A stretch of 64,000 nt of DNA from Actinopolyspora halophila DSM 43834 (GTDB lineage: Bacteria; Actinomycetota; Actinomycetes; Mycobacteriales; Pseudonocardiaceae). The stretch spans positions 2,893,276-2,957,275 of the forward strand of contig NZ_AQUI01000002.1 in the NCBI RefSeq assembly GCF_000371785.1. Direction: 5' to 3'. The position numbers and the translations under genes were made by a program. The notes beneath the pieces were generated by a model, which was not told the origin of the DNA, did not search any database, and was given only the letters and a program-made list of their open reading frames with translations. Of this stretch, positions 15,743 through 24,829 are shown in pieces. The number at the start of each line of letters is the position of its first letter. The first letter of the stretch is position 1.

Positions 15743-17119
15743 ATGTCGGGCGAAGAAGTCGATGCCGTGGTGGTCGGGATGGGCCCGGGTGGCGAGGACG
15801 TGGCGGGGCGACTCGCCAGCGCGGGCCTGAACGTGGTCGGCGTGGACAACCGCCTCCTCGGCGGGGAGTGCCCCTACTACGCCTGCATCCCCACCAAGAT
15901 GATGGTTCGCGGGGCCGAGTCCCTCGCCGAAGCGCGCCGGGTTCCCCGCCTCGCAGGCGAGGCTCGGGTCAGCCCGGACTGGACCCCGGTGGCGGACCGG
16001 ATCCGCGACGAGGCCACCACCGACTGGGACGACCGGACCGCCGTGGAGCGCTTCGAGGGCACCGGCGGTCGTTTCGTCCGCGGCTTCGGACGTGTCACCT
16101 CCCCGGGCGAGGTGACCGTCTCCACTTCAGCGGGCGAGCAGGTCTTCCGCGCTCACCGCGCTCTCGTGCTCAATCCCGGCACCGAACCGGCCGTCCCACC
16201 GATCGAAGGGTTGGCGGGCACGCCGTTCTGGACCAACCGCGAAGCCGTGCGGGCCCGGGAACTTCCCTCCTCGCTGGTGGTGCTCGGCTGCGGCCCGGTC
16301 GGGATGGAGTTCGCCCAGGTCTTCGCGCGGTTCGGTGTCGCGACCACAGCGGTGGAGTCCTCTCCCCGGCTGCTGCCCGGCACCGAGCCCGAGGCATCGG
16401 CGAGCATCACCGAGGTGTTCACCGACGAGGGGATCACCGTGCGCACCGGAACCTCGGCCACCCGGGTGCATCACGACGGGGACCGTTTCACCCTGGAGCT
16501 CGGCTCGGGGGAAACGCTGACCGCCGAACAGCTCCTGGTCACCACGGGGCGCCACACGAACCTCCCCGCGCTGGGAGTGGGCAGCCTCGGACTCCCGGAG
16601 AACGCGGAGACCATCGACGTCGACGAACGCATGCGCGCCGCCGACGGGGTGTGGGCCGTCGGGGACGTGACCGGGCACGGCGCGTTCACCCACACCTCGA
16701 TCTACCAGGCACGCATAGCCGCCGCCGACATCCTCGGCAGCGGGGAGGAAACCGCCGACTACCGCGCCGAACCCGCGGTCACCTTCACCGACCCCGAGGT
16801 GGCCTCGGTGGGGATGAGCGAGTCCCTGGCACGCGAGCGGGGACTGCCCGTCCGGACGGCTGTGGCCGCGATCCCGTCCTCACCTCGCGGCTGGATCCAC
16901 AAGGCGGGCAACGACGGGTTGATCAAAGTGGTGGCCGACACCGAACGCGACATCCCGGTCGGGGCCACCGTGGTCGCCCCGCTCGGCGGGGAAGTCCTGG
17001 GCGCGCTCGCGGTCGCCGTGCACACCCAGGTGCATCTCGCCCAGCTGCGTCGGATGATCCTGGCCTATCCCACCTTCCACCGCACCATCGAAACCGTGCT
17101 GGATCAGCTGGCCGAGTAG
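15743..17119 (+). CDS. FAD-dependent pyridine nucleotide-disulfide oxidoreductase
   Basis: A 458-residue flavoprotein of the mercuric reductase/lipoamide dehydrogenase class. It begins with the FAD fold VVVGMGPGG, followed by the redox-active pair in GGECPYYACIPTK. A second nucleotide fold with LGCGPVGMEFAQ lies near 175, the FAD motif WAVGDVTGHG near 305, and a C-terminal dimerisation domain ends HPTF-like (AYPTFHRTIETVL). ATG 15743 follows GGGAGG. The C-terminal HxxxxE-type motif is present as FHRTIE, as expected for a disulfide reductase. It is a single gene transcribed away from the enediyne operon. The substrate (disulfide, quinone or metal) is not determined; no CxxC metal-binding head or tail is seen, which argues against a typical MerA. 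Confidence 0.88.
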   Translation: MSGEEVDAVVVGMGPGGEDVAGRLASAGLNVVGVDNRLLGGECPYYACIPTKMMVRGAESLAEARRVPRLAGEARVSPDWTPVADRIRDEATTDWDDRTAVERFEGTGGRFVRGFGRVTSPGEVTVSTSAGEQVFRAHRALVLNPGTEPAVPPIEGLAGTPFWTNREAVRARELPSSLVVLGCGPVGMEFAQVFARFGVATTAVESSPRLLPGTEPEASASITEVFTDEGITVRTGTSATRVHHDGDRFTLELGSGETLTAEQLLVTTGRHTNLPALGVGSLGLPENAETIDVDERMRAADGVWAVGDVTGHGAFTHTSIYQARIAAADILGSGEETADYRAEPAVTFTDPEVASVGMSESLARERGLPVRTAVAAIPSSPRGWIHKAGNDGLIKVVADTERDIPVGATVVAPLGGEVLGALAVAVHTQVHLAQLRRMILAYPTFHRTIETVLDQLAE

Positions 17120-17454
17120 TCCCCCGCGACTCGAGGCGGGGCCCGTGGCCCCGGCCTCGCGCGGGTGTCCGGGCGCGGTCCCCACCGACGTCGCGACGCA
17201 TCGCGCGCTCGGCGAAACATCCCCGATCAACGGGACACCGCGGGTCGTCTGCCCAAAAATCTCCACTAACGTAAATGTTATTTTTGTGGTGGGGAATCGC
17301 GCTACGCAGGAAACCGAACCGCGGCATTCCGGCCGTCCGGAGCACCGTGTCGTCCTCCGGTACCCGTGGCACGAGACCATTTCTCCGTGAGCTCCGGACG
17401 TGATCACGCCACGACCCGGACCGACCCCGTCAGATTCCCGCACCGGGAGAGAAG
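17120..17454. other. Intergenic region upstream of prfC
   Basis: No gene is seen here. A distinctly AT-rich block lies at 17253-17287 and contains the inverted repeat TAACgtaaatGTTA (17267-17280), which could be a promoter or operator for prfC about 170 bases downstream. The rest is GC-rich without an evident hairpin strong enough to be called a terminator for the upstream oxidoreductase. Confidence 0.35.
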
Positions 17455-19071
17455 ATGAGTCAGACACGGCAACTTTCCGAGACCGACCGAGCCGCCGAGC
17501 CGGCTCAGGAGGCCGAACGCAGGCGCACGTTCGCGGTGATCAGCCATCCCGATGCGGGCAAGTCCACGCTCACCGAGGCGCTGGCGCTGCACGCCAAGGT
17601 GATCTCCGAGGCGGGCGCGGTGCACGGCAAGGCTGGCAGGCGGGGCGTGGTTTCGGACTGGCTGTCCATGGAACGCACCCGCGGGATATCCATCACCTCG
17701 GCCGCCCTGCAGTTCGAGTACCACGAGCACGTGATCAACCTGCTGGACACCCCGGGTCACGCGGATTTCTCCGAGGACACCTACCGAGTCCTTTCCGCCG
17801 TGGACTGCGCCGTGATGCTGCTGGACTCCGCCAAGGGGCTGGAGCCCCAGACGGTGAAGCTGTTCGACGTGTGCCGCCACCGGGGCATCCCGGTGATCAC
17901 TTTCGTCAACAAGTGGGACCGCCCCGGCCGGGAAGCCCTCGAACTGTGCGACGAGCTGCGCGACCGCATCGGACTGCGCCCGATGCCGCTGACCTGGCCG
18001 GTCGGTATCGCCGGGGACTTCCGCGGAGTGCTCGACCGCCGGGACGGCGAGTTCGTGGGCTTCGAACGCACCTCGGGCGGGGCCACCATCGCCCCCGAGC
18101 ACCACATGTCGGCGGACGAGGCCGCCGAACGGGTCGGTGACGAGTGGCAGCGTGCCACCGAGGAGTCCGAACTGCTGACGGAGTCCGGCGACGACATGGA
18201 CCCGGACGCGTTCGCGCGCGCCGAGGCCAGCCCCGTGCTGTTCGGATCCGCCGTGCAGAACTTCGGTGTCCGACACCTGCTCGACGTGCTGCTCGAGCAC
18301 GCCCCGGCACCCTCCGCCCGCCCCGACGAGCGCGGAAACCCCCGGCAGTTGGACGAGCCGTTCTCCGCGTTCGTGTTCAAGGTCCAGACCGGCATGGACC
18401 CGGCCCACCGGGACCGGGTGGCCTTCGCACGAGTGTGCTCGGGCGAGTTCGAACGCGGCCTCGTCGCCACCCACGCAGGCACCCAGCGCTCCTTTTCCAC
18501 CAAGTACGCCCAGCAGATGTTCGGGCAACAACGCGACACGGTCGAGCGAGCCTACCCCGGAGACGTCATCGGACTGGTCAACGCCTCCGCACTCGGGGTG
18601 GGCGACACCCTCTACACCGGCAAACCCGCTGTGCGGTTCCCCGGCATGCCCCAGTTCACCCCGGAACACTTCGCCGTGGCCCGCACCACCGACCCCGGAC
18701 GGTCCAAACAGTTCCGCCGGGGACTGGAACAACTCGTCCAGGAGGGCGTGATCCAGCTGCTGCACTCCGAAACGCGCGGAGAGGGCGCCCCCGTGCTCGC
18801 GGCTGTCGGACCGATGCAGTTCGACGTGGTCACCCAGCGCATGGAATCGGAGTTCCGCTCCCCCCTGAAGCTGGAACAGCTCCCCTACACCGTGGTGCGC
18901 CTGGTCGGCGACCCCGGTCAACGCGCCATGCTGCACACCCACAGCAGCGAGGTGCTCGACCGTGCCGACGGCACCACGCTGGCCGTGTTCACCGACGACA
19001 TCTCGATGCGGTCCCTGCAACGCCTCAAACCCGAACTGGACCTGCGGCACGTCGTCGCCGACACGGAGTGA
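17455..19071 (+). CDS. prfC: Peptide chain release factor 3
   Basis: A 538-residue translational GTPase. The G domain has SHPDAGKST (P loop) near residue 28, RGIS (switch I region), DTPGHADF (G3) and NKWDRPGRE (G4). It is followed by the beta-barrel domain and the RF3-specific C-terminal domain (VGPMQFDVVTQRME). RF3 uses GTP to recycle RF1 and RF2 from the ribosome after termination. The length and domain order match the family. ATG 17455 follows GGAGAGA. It is a stand-alone gene, convergent with the LysR regulator only 17 bases away, with no room for a long terminator between them. Confidence 0.97.
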   Translation: MSQTRQLSETDRAAEPAQEAERRRTFAVISHPDAGKSTLTEALALHAKVISEAGAVHGKAGRRGVVSDWLSMERTRGISITSAALQFEYHEHVINLLDTPGHADFSEDTYRVLSAVDCAVMLLDSAKGLEPQTVKLFDVCRHRGIPVITFVNKWDRPGREALELCDELRDRIGLRPMPLTWPVGIAGDFRGVLDRRDGEFVGFERTSGGATIAPEHHMSADEAAERVGDEWQRATEESELLTESGDDMDPDAFARAEASPVLFGSAVQNFGVRHLLDVLLEHAPAPSARPDERGNPRQLDEPFSAFVFKVQTGMDPAHRDRVAFARVCSGEFERGLVATHAGTQRSFSTKYAQQMFGQQRDTVERAYPGDVIGLVNASALGVGDTLYTGKPAVRFPGMPQFTPEHFAVARTTDPGRSKQFRRGLEQLVQEGVIQLLHSETRGEGAPVLAAVGPMQFDVVTQRMESEFRSPLKLEQLPYTVVRLVGDPGQRAMLHTHSSEVLDRADGTTLAVFTDDISMRSLQRLKPELDLRHVVADTE

Positions 19072-19087
19072 GCACCGTCGCCACGTC

Positions 19088-20041
19088 TCACCCGGATTCG
19101 ATTCCCCGCAGCAGCCGCTCGCGCACCAGAGCGACGTGCTCGCGTTCCGGCGCCCCGGTCCGCTGGGCCAGGAAACCCGTGTTGAGCGGAGGGTCCTCGG
19201 GCTCGAGCAGCGAAACCAGGGCCCCGGAACCGAGCTCCGCGCGGCACAGGTAGCGGGGCAGGACGGTGGCCCCCGCACCGGCGACCACCGCGGCCCGCAC
19301 CCCGCGCAGATCGGGGACCACCACGGCGGCCTGCGCGGCCAGCCTCCGGCCGAAGACGTGCCGCCAGTAACGGCGCAGGATGGGCAGGTCCTCGGCATAG
19401 GTGACCAGCGGCACGTCCCCGAGCGCGCCGGGATCGTCCGGGGTGACGGCACCGATGCGCTCGGCCCACGCCGGCGCGGCCACCAGCACGAACTCCTCGT
19501 CCATGAGCGGGACCGCCGTGACCGTTCGCCCGCGCGGGCGAACGGCGGAGACCACCAGGTCGAACCGCCCGGCGCGCAGTCCTTCGAGCAGCTCGTCGGC
19601 CAGCCCCGTGGTGACCCGCAGCCGCACCCCCCGTTCGACGAGATCCCCCAACGCGGGCAACGCGCGCGCACTCAGGAACTCGGCCGGACCGGCCAGGTGC
19701 ACCGGCTCGGGCGGGACCTCGCCTTCCGCGCTGCCGCGTTCGGCCACGGCGGTTAGCGTGTCCAGCGGGGCAGCCACCTCGGCAGCCAGCTCATCGGCCA
19801 CCTTCGTGGGCACCACCCCTTTGGGCACCCTCTCGAACAGTTGCCGCCCCAGCCGTTGTTCCAACGAACGCACCTGCGCGGTCACCGCGGGTTGGGACAG
19901 ACCCAGCGACCGCGCCGCGGCGCTGAACGCCCCGGCACGGTACACGGCGAGAAACGTACGCAGCAGCCCGAGTTCCAGCGGCCCGGCCGAGGTCTCGGAG
20001 GGGAAGCCACCTCCGGATCCATCATTATTCCTATGGGCCAT
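19088..20041 (-). CDS. LysR-family transcriptional regulator
   Basis: A 317-residue regulator from ATG 20041. The N-terminal winged helix (LRTFLAVYRAGAFSAAAR, then SQPAVTAQVRSLEQRLG) lies at residues ~20-80, followed by the periplasmic-binding-like effector domain (LPALGDLVERGVRLRV through the C-terminus). It is divergent from the PfpI/DJ-1 gene with 123 bases between starts, the standard LysR arrangement for regulating the neighbour and itself. The downstream SDR and PfpI genes suggest a response to electrophiles or redox stress, but the ligand is not readable. An AT-rich patch at 20018-20065 likely holds the operators. Confidence 0.9.
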   Translation of the reverse strand: MAHRNNDGSGGGFPSETSAGPLELGLLRTFLAVYRAGAFSAAARSLGLSQPAVTAQVRSLEQRLGRQLFERVPKGVVPTKVADELAAEVAAPLDTLTAVAERGSAEGEVPPEPVHLAGPAEFLSARALPALGDLVERGVRLRVTTGLADELLEGLRAGRFDLVVSAVRPRGRTVTAVPLMDEEFVLVAAPAWAERIGAVTPDDPGALGDVPLVTYAEDLPILRRYWRHVFGRRLAAQAAVVVPDLRGVRAAVVAGAGATVLPRYLCRAELGSGALVSLLEPEDPPLNTGFLAQRTGAPEREHVALVRERLLRGIESG

Positions 20042-20164
20042 AACGAGAACTCTATTGGCTGAACAATGGCAATGCGGCCTACGGTCGACACCGTCCGTCC
20101 GAACGGACCGGACGTGAAACCACGACCTCGCCACGGGCGAGGTTCAGGAACGAAAGAGCGGAAG

Positions 20165-20860
20165 ATGGCGAAGATACTGTTCGTGATGACCGGCGCCGAC
20201 CACTGGACCCTGGCCGACGGCACCGAACACCCGACCGGGTACTGGGCCGAGGAGTTCACCGCCCCGCACCAGGTGTTCACCGGAGCCGGACACGAGATCA
20301 CCGTGGCCACCCCCGGCGACGTGGTCCCCACGGTCGACCGGTCCAGCCTGGCCCCCGAGGTCAACGGGGGCCAGGAACAGGCCGACCGCATCGCGGCGGC
20401 CCTGGAAGCGGCCACCGAGCTCAAGAACCCGGTGGAACTGGAGAACGTGCGGCTCGACGAGTACGACGCGGTGTTCTACCCCGGTGGACACGGCCCCATG
20501 GAGGACCTGGCCGTCAACGACGACTCCGCCCGGCTGCTGACGGACACGTTGAACTCCGGCAAACCGCTGGGAGTCGTCTGCCACGCCCCGGCGGCCCTGC
20601 TGGCCACCGAACGCGGGGGAGGAACCAGCCCCTTCGCCGGATACCGGCTCACCGGATTCACCAACACGGAGGAAAGCCAGGTGGGCCTGGCCGACAAGGC
20701 CGCCTGGCTGCTGCAGGACAGGCTGGTCGCCCTCGGCGCCGAGTTCTCCGAGGGACAGCCGTGGGCCCCCAACGTGGTCGTCGACCGCAACCTGTACACC
20801 GGACAGAACCCGGCCTCTTCCGGACCGCTGGCCAACGAGATCCTTCCCCTGCTGAAGTGA
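20165..20860 (+). CDS. DJ-1/PfpI-family type 1 glutamine amidotransferase-like protein
   Basis: A 231-residue protein of the Hsp31/glyoxalase III branch. It has an N-terminal alpha/beta core (ILFVMTGADHWTL) and the nucleophile elbow VVCHAPAALL, with the conserved Cys, near residue 140. YPGGHGPMEDL near 118 supplies the Gly-rich oxyanion region. Relatives detoxify methylglyoxal without glutathione or act as chaperones. ATG 20165 follows GAGCGGAAG; the frame is open further upstream but lacks a ribosome site. It is divergent from and probably regulated by the LysR gene. Confidence 0.88.
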   Translation: MAKILFVMTGADHWTLADGTEHPTGYWAEEFTAPHQVFTGAGHEITVATPGDVVPTVDRSSLAPEVNGGQEQADRIAAALEAATELKNPVELENVRLDEYDAVFYPGGHGPMEDLAVNDDSARLLTDTLNSGKPLGVVCHAPAALLATERGGGTSPFAGYRLTGFTNTEESQVGLADKAAWLLQDRLVALGAEFSEGQPWAPNVVVDRNLYTGQNPASSGPLANEILPLLK

Positions 20861-20867
20861 CGGCCGT

Positions 20868-20912
20868 CCGGGCACCGCACCACGCGTTCCCCAGCAACGG
20901 GTCGGTGCCCGG
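20868..20912 (+). terminator. Possible terminator hairpin
   Basis: The ten-base arms CCGGGCACCG and CGGTGCCCGG pair perfectly across a 25-base loop, starting eight bases after the PfpI-type stop codon. The large loop and lack of a T tract make this a modest candidate. Confidence 0.45.
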
Positions 20913-21081
20913 CCAGGAGCACGACGCGCTCCTCGGACGGGCGCGGTGACGGACCGAAACGGCAGTGCCCCGGGGCCCGTTCCGCCGGGCACGAGGCCGT
21001 TGAGGCGATACGGTCGACCGGTACACGACCACCACACCGAACCGCTCCGGAGACGACTCCGACTCTTCGGGAAGGACCGAT

Positions 21082-21774
21082 ATGCGCATCGCCATCGCCG
21101 GTGGACACGGGAAGATCGCCCTGCGGCTCACCGAGCTGCTCGCCCGGCAGGGGCAAGAAGTGCTCGGGGTGATCCGGAAACCGGACCAGGCCGCCGAGCT
21201 GGAAGTCGCCGGCTCCCGGCCGATCTCGCTCGATCTGGAGCGCAGCTCCGGCGCGGAAGCGGCCGGGGTGCTGCGGGGAACCGACGCGGTCGTCTTCGCC
21301 GCCGGTGCGGGCCCCGGCAGCGGAACGGACCGCAAATACGCCCTCGACCTGGGCGGCTCCGTACTGCTGGCCGAGGCGGCCGAAGAGGCCGGGGTGCCGC
21401 GCTTCGTGCAGATCTCCACCATCGGCGCCGGGCAACCCCCGGCCCCCGACTCCGGGGAGATCTGGGAGGCCTACATCGACGCCAAAACCCGTGCGGAGCA
21501 GGATCTGCGCTCCAGGAAGCTGGACTGGACCGTCGTCCGCCCCGGCCGACTGACCGAGGCGGAGGGAACGGGACTGGTGAACCTGTCCCCACCTCACGTG
21601 ACGCCCGGTTCCGTTCCACGTCGGGACGTGGCCGCCGTGCTCGTCGAACTGCTCACCCGTCCCGGCGGAAGTGGGCTGACACTCGAACTGACCGAGGGAA
21701 CCACCCCGATTCCCGCGGCAGTCGACGCACTGGGCACCGCACGCCCTCCCGCTCCCGGCTCCCCTCACGACTAG
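21082..21774 (+). CDS. NAD(P)-binding SDR-like oxidoreductase
   Basis: A 230-residue atypical short-chain dehydrogenase. The start of the Rossmann fold is IAIAGGHGKIALRL (GxxGxxG-like), followed by LDLERSS (acidic end of the second strand region), VVFAAGAGPGSG and the catalytic-like YIDAKTRAEQDL (YxxxK). The size and motifs match the NAD(P)H-binding proteins often found with LysR and PfpI genes in actinobacteria, where quinone or flavin reduction has been proposed. ATG 21082 lies behind GGAAGGACCG. It is probably part of the same regulon as the upstream PfpI gene. Substrate unknown. Confidence 0.85.
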   Translation: MRIAIAGGHGKIALRLTELLARQGQEVLGVIRKPDQAAELEVAGSRPISLDLERSSGAEAAGVLRGTDAVVFAAGAGPGSGTDRKYALDLGGSVLLAEAAEEAGVPRFVQISTIGAGQPPAPDSGEIWEAYIDAKTRAEQDLRSRKLDWTVVRPGRLTEAEGTGLVNLSPPHVTPGSVPRRDVAAVLVELLTRPGGSGLTLELTEGTTPIPAAVDALGTARPPAPGSPHD

Positions 21775-21820
21775 GCTGACGCCGGTCGTCACTCACTCCG
21801 CCGGTGAAGAAGGAGCCGCG

Positions 21821-22873
21821 ATGCGCGCCGTCGTGTTCGACGAGTTCGGAAGCGTGCCCGAGTTGCGCACGGTACCGGACCCGAGCCCTTCCCCGGACGG
21901 CGCGGTGATCACGGTCGAGGCAACCGGGGTGTGCCGCAGTGACTGGCACGCCTGGCAGGGCCACGAGCCCGACGTCACCCTGCCGCACGTGCCCGGGCAC
22001 GAGCTGGCCGGACGCATCTCGGCACTGGGTTCCCTGGTGCGCGGCTGGAACATCGGCGACCGGGTCACCGTCCCGTTCGTGTGCGCCTGCGGTGCGTGCC
22101 CGCAGTGCGCGGCGGGAAACCAGCACATCTGCGCGCACCAGTTCCAGCCCGGCGCCACCCACTGGGGCTCCTTCGCCGAGCAGGTCGCCGTCGAACGGGC
22201 CACGACCAACCTCGTGGCCCTGCCCGACGAGCTGGACTCGACCGCCGCGGCGACGTTGGGCTGCCGATTCGCCACCGCCTTCCGCGCGGTGCTGCGGCGC
22301 GGCGGAACACAGGCGGGGCAGTGGGTCGCGGTGCACGGCTGCGGTGGAGCGGGAATCTCGGCCGTGATGCTCGCGGCAGCGGCCGGGGCCCGGGTGGTGG
22401 CCGTGGACCTCTCCCCCGAGGCGCTGGACCTGGCCACCCGGCTGGGTGCCGTCGCCACGGTCGACGGACGCGAAACCCCCGACACGGCCGAGGCGGTCCG
22501 GGAGATCACCGGCGGAGGCGCCCACGTCTCGCTGGACTGTCTCGGACAACCGAGCACCTGCGCGGCCTCGGTGTCCTCGCTGCGCACCCACGGTGTTCAC
22601 GTCCAACTCGGCCTGATGCCCCCACAGCAGGGCGTTCCCCCGGTCCCGATGCACCTGGTGATCGCCCGCGAGCTGAGCATCGTGGGCACGCACGGGCTGC
22701 AGGCCCACGAGTACCCGGAGATGCTGCGGACGGTGGCCGCCTCCGATCTGGAGCTGCACCGGCTGGTCGGCAGGCGGATCGGTCTGGATGGGGTTCCGGC
22801 GGAGCTGGCGGCGATGAACGACCCCGTGCCAACCCGCAGCGGGCTCACCGTCGTCGAGCTCGAACACCGCTGA
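21821..22873 (+). CDS. Zinc-dependent alcohol dehydrogenase (MDR family)
   Basis: A 350-residue medium-chain dehydrogenase. Catalytic zinc ligands are in GVCRSDWH and PGHELAG. The structural zinc site is CACGACPQCAAGNQHIC, near residues 88-104. The NAD(P)-binding fold follows (VHGCGGAGISAVML). ATG 21821 follows GAAGGAGCC. Such enzymes interconvert alcohols and aldehydes or ketones in the cytosol; the substrate cannot be told. It starts only 46 bases after the SDR gene, so the two could be cotranscribed. A small hairpin follows the stop. Confidence 0.92.
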   Translation: MRAVVFDEFGSVPELRTVPDPSPSPDGAVITVEATGVCRSDWHAWQGHEPDVTLPHVPGHELAGRISALGSLVRGWNIGDRVTVPFVCACGACPQCAAGNQHICAHQFQPGATHWGSFAEQVAVERATTNLVALPDELDSTAAATLGCRFATAFRAVLRRGGTQAGQWVAVHGCGGAGISAVMLAAAAGARVVAVDLSPEALDLATRLGAVATVDGRETPDTAEAVREITGGGAHVSLDCLGQPSTCAASVSSLRTHGVHVQLGLMPPQQGVPPVPMHLVIARELSIVGTHGLQAHEYPEMLRTVAASDLELHRLVGRRIGLDGVPAELAAMNDPVPTRSGLTVVELEHR

Positions 22874-22895
22874 CCAGGATGCCGGGCACGCCGAA

Positions 22896-22917
22896 CCGGT
22901 GTGCTTGTCGACACCGG
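22896..22917 (+). terminator. Small terminator-like hairpin
   Basis: CCGGTGT and ACACCGG form a seven-base stem with an eight-base loop 23 bases after the alcohol dehydrogenase stop. There is no T tract, as is common in actinobacteria. Confidence 0.5.
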
Positions 22918-22944
22918 CACCGGGTCCGGTCCTAGGCTCGGCAC

Positions 22945-23565
22945 ATGGCGCAGTACTTCGAAGTGCACCCGGATAACCCGCAGCGACGCGCGCTCGGCCA
23001 GGTGGCCGAGATCCTCCGCTCCGAGGGGCTGGTGGTCTACCCGACCGACTCCTGCTTCGCCCTCGGCTGCCGCGTGGGCAACAAGGACGGTCTCGAACGG
23101 ATCCGCTCGATCCGCCACCTGGACCGGAACCACCACTTCACCCTGGTGTGCCGGAACTTCGCCGAACTCGGCCAGCTCGTCAACGTGAACAACACGGTGT
23201 TCCGCGCGATCAAGGCGTCCACCCCGGGCAGTTACACGTTCATCCTCCCCGCGACCAAGGAGGTGCCGCGCAGGCTGCTGCACCCCAAGAAGAAAACCAT
23301 CGGCGTGCGCATCCCCGACCACGTCACCGCACAGGCCCTGCTGGACACCCTGGACGAACCGCTGCTGTCGAGCACGCTGCTGCTGCCCGAGCAGGACGAG
23401 CCGATGACCAACGGCTGGGACATCAAACAACGGCTCAACCACGCGGTCGACGCCGTCGTCGACTCGGGCGACTGCGGCACCCAACCCACCACGGTGATCG
23501 ACTTCTCCGACGACGAGGGCGAGATCGTCCGGTACGGGGCGGGTGACCCCACCATGTTCGAGTAG
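22945..23565 (+). CDS. Sua5/YciO/YrdC-family protein, YciO-like
   Basis: A 206-residue single-domain protein of the YrdC fold: EGLVVYPTDSCFALGC near the N-terminus, RNHHFTLVCR in the middle and PGSYTFILPATKEVPRRL, then KTIGVRIPDH. YrdC/Sua5 proteins make the threonylcarbamoyl-AMP used in the universal t6A tRNA modification. The YciO branch shares the fold and weak activity but is thought to do something else. The PTDSCFALGC wording and the HPKKKTIG nucleotide-binding loop resemble YciO more than TsaC. ATG 22945 lies 72 bases after the dehydrogenase. Confidence 0.85.
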   Translation: MAQYFEVHPDNPQRRALGQVAEILRSEGLVVYPTDSCFALGCRVGNKDGLERIRSIRHLDRNHHFTLVCRNFAELGQLVNVNNTVFRAIKASTPGSYTFILPATKEVPRRLLHPKKKTIGVRIPDHVTAQALLDTLDEPLLSSTLLLPEQDEPMTNGWDIKQRLNHAVDAVVDSGDCGTQPTTVIDFSDDEGEIVRYGAGDPTMFE

Positions 23566-23617
23566 TCCCCCATCCTCCGAACTGCCCGCCTCGGCTCGTT
23601 CTGGCAGGCTTGTCCGC

Positions 23618-24802
23618 GTGATCGGCTGGGTGATCGCGGGCGGTGTGGTCCTCACGGTGTGGCTGTGGCTGCTGACCTGCCACGGCCGGTTCTGGAGCAC
23701 CGACCAACGGCTCCCCGGCAGCGCCGAACCGCACCGCTGGCCGTCGGTGGCCGTGGTGATCCCCGCCCGCCGCGAGGCCGACGTCCTGCCGCGGACCCTT
23801 CCGACCGTCTTGGCGCAGCACTACCCCGCCCACGCACGAGTGATACTCGTGGACGACGACAGCGACGACGGCACCGGCGAGCTCGCCGGGTCACTGGCCC
23901 GCGAGACCGGTGCGGGACTCCCGCTGACAGTCACCGCCCCCGGAAGCCCTCCGCAGGGCTGGACCGGCAAAACCTGGGCCCTGGCGCACGGGGTGGTCGA
24001 GGCCGGGCAGGTGGACCGGCTGCTGTTCACCGATGCCGACATCGCACACGCCCCCGACTCGCTGACCGAACTGGTGCGGGCCTGCGAGAGCGGCTACGAC
24101 CTGGTCTCGCAGATGGCGGTGCTGCGCACCGACACCCGCTGGGAACGCCTGATCGTGCCCGCGTTCGTGTACTTCTTCGCCATGCTGTTCCCGTTCCGCC
24201 GGGTCAACCGCCCCGCGAGCCGCACGGCGGCGGCCGCGGGCGGTTGTGTGCTGCTGCGGCGCGTGGCGCTGGAACGGGCGGGCGGACTGTCCGCCATCAG
24301 CGGAGCACTGATCGACGACGTGGCGCTGGCCCGACTGGTCGAACGGGCCGGTGGACGTGGCTGGCTCGGCCTGGCCGGGAAAGTCCACAGTGTGCGCTCC
24401 TACCCCCGGATGCGGGACCTGTGGCACATGATCAGCCGCAGCGCCTACACCCAGCTGCGCCACTCGCCGACGCTGCTGACCGGGACCGTCCTCGGACTCG
24501 CGCTGGTGTTCCTGGGCCCGCCCGCCGTCACGATCGCCGGCCTCGCGGGCGGCGGCCCGATCGCGCTGCTGCTCGGCGCCGCGGCCTGGGCGATCATGGC
24601 GGGCACCTTCGCGCCGATGCTGCGCTACTACGGACAGCCGGGCGCGGCGGCTTCGCTGCTGCCCGTCACGGCCGTGCTGTACGTGCTGATGACACTCGAC
24701 TCGGCCCGCCGACACCGGTACGGCCACGGCACGAGCTGGAAAGGGCGCGACTACCCTGCCACGCCATTTTCCGAACGGGAACCGAAGTCCCCCTCCGAGT
24801 AG
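23618..24802 (+). CDS. Family 2 glycosyltransferase, HpnB-like
   Basis: A 394-residue membrane glycosyltransferase. GTG 23618 is preferred because it starts directly at the first transmembrane helix (VIGWVIAGGVVLTVWLW); the longer frame encodes an unlikely Ser/Pro-rich leader overlapping the previous gene. The GT-A domain has VVIPARREADVLP, LVDDDSDDGT, the acceptor loop TGKTWALAHG, FTDADIAH (DxD) and a later ALIDDVALARLVERAG. Three to four helices follow. TGKTWA and the overall build match the hopanoid-associated HpnB family, but no hopanoid genes are nearby, so the acceptor is uncertain. It is convergent with mmuM, 27 bases apart. Confidence 0.85.
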   Translation: MIGWVIAGGVVLTVWLWLLTCHGRFWSTDQRLPGSAEPHRWPSVAVVIPARREADVLPRTLPTVLAQHYPAHARVILVDDDSDDGTGELAGSLARETGAGLPLTVTAPGSPPQGWTGKTWALAHGVVEAGQVDRLLFTDADIAHAPDSLTELVRACESGYDLVSQMAVLRTDTRWERLIVPAFVYFFAMLFPFRRVNRPASRTAAAAGGCVLLRRVALERAGGLSAISGALIDDVALARLVERAGGRGWLGLAGKVHSVRSYPRMRDLWHMISRSAYTQLRHSPTLLTGTVLGLALVFLGPPAVTIAGLAGGGPIALLLGAAAWAIMAGTFAPMLRYYGQPGAAASLLPVTAVLYVLMTLDSARRHRYGHGTSWKGRDYPATPFSEREPKSPSE

Positions 24803-24829
24803 GACCCACGGTCGAGCGCTGCCACCCGG

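Noticed and set aside
15743-17119. Assignment of the disulfide oxidoreductase as mercuric reductase
   Set aside because: No N-terminal metal-binding CxxC domain, no C-terminal vicinal Cys pair and no mer genes nearby.
17404-19671. A 755-codon minus-strand frame across prfC
   Set aside because: It covers prfC in antisense and only partly overlaps the real LysR gene in another frame.
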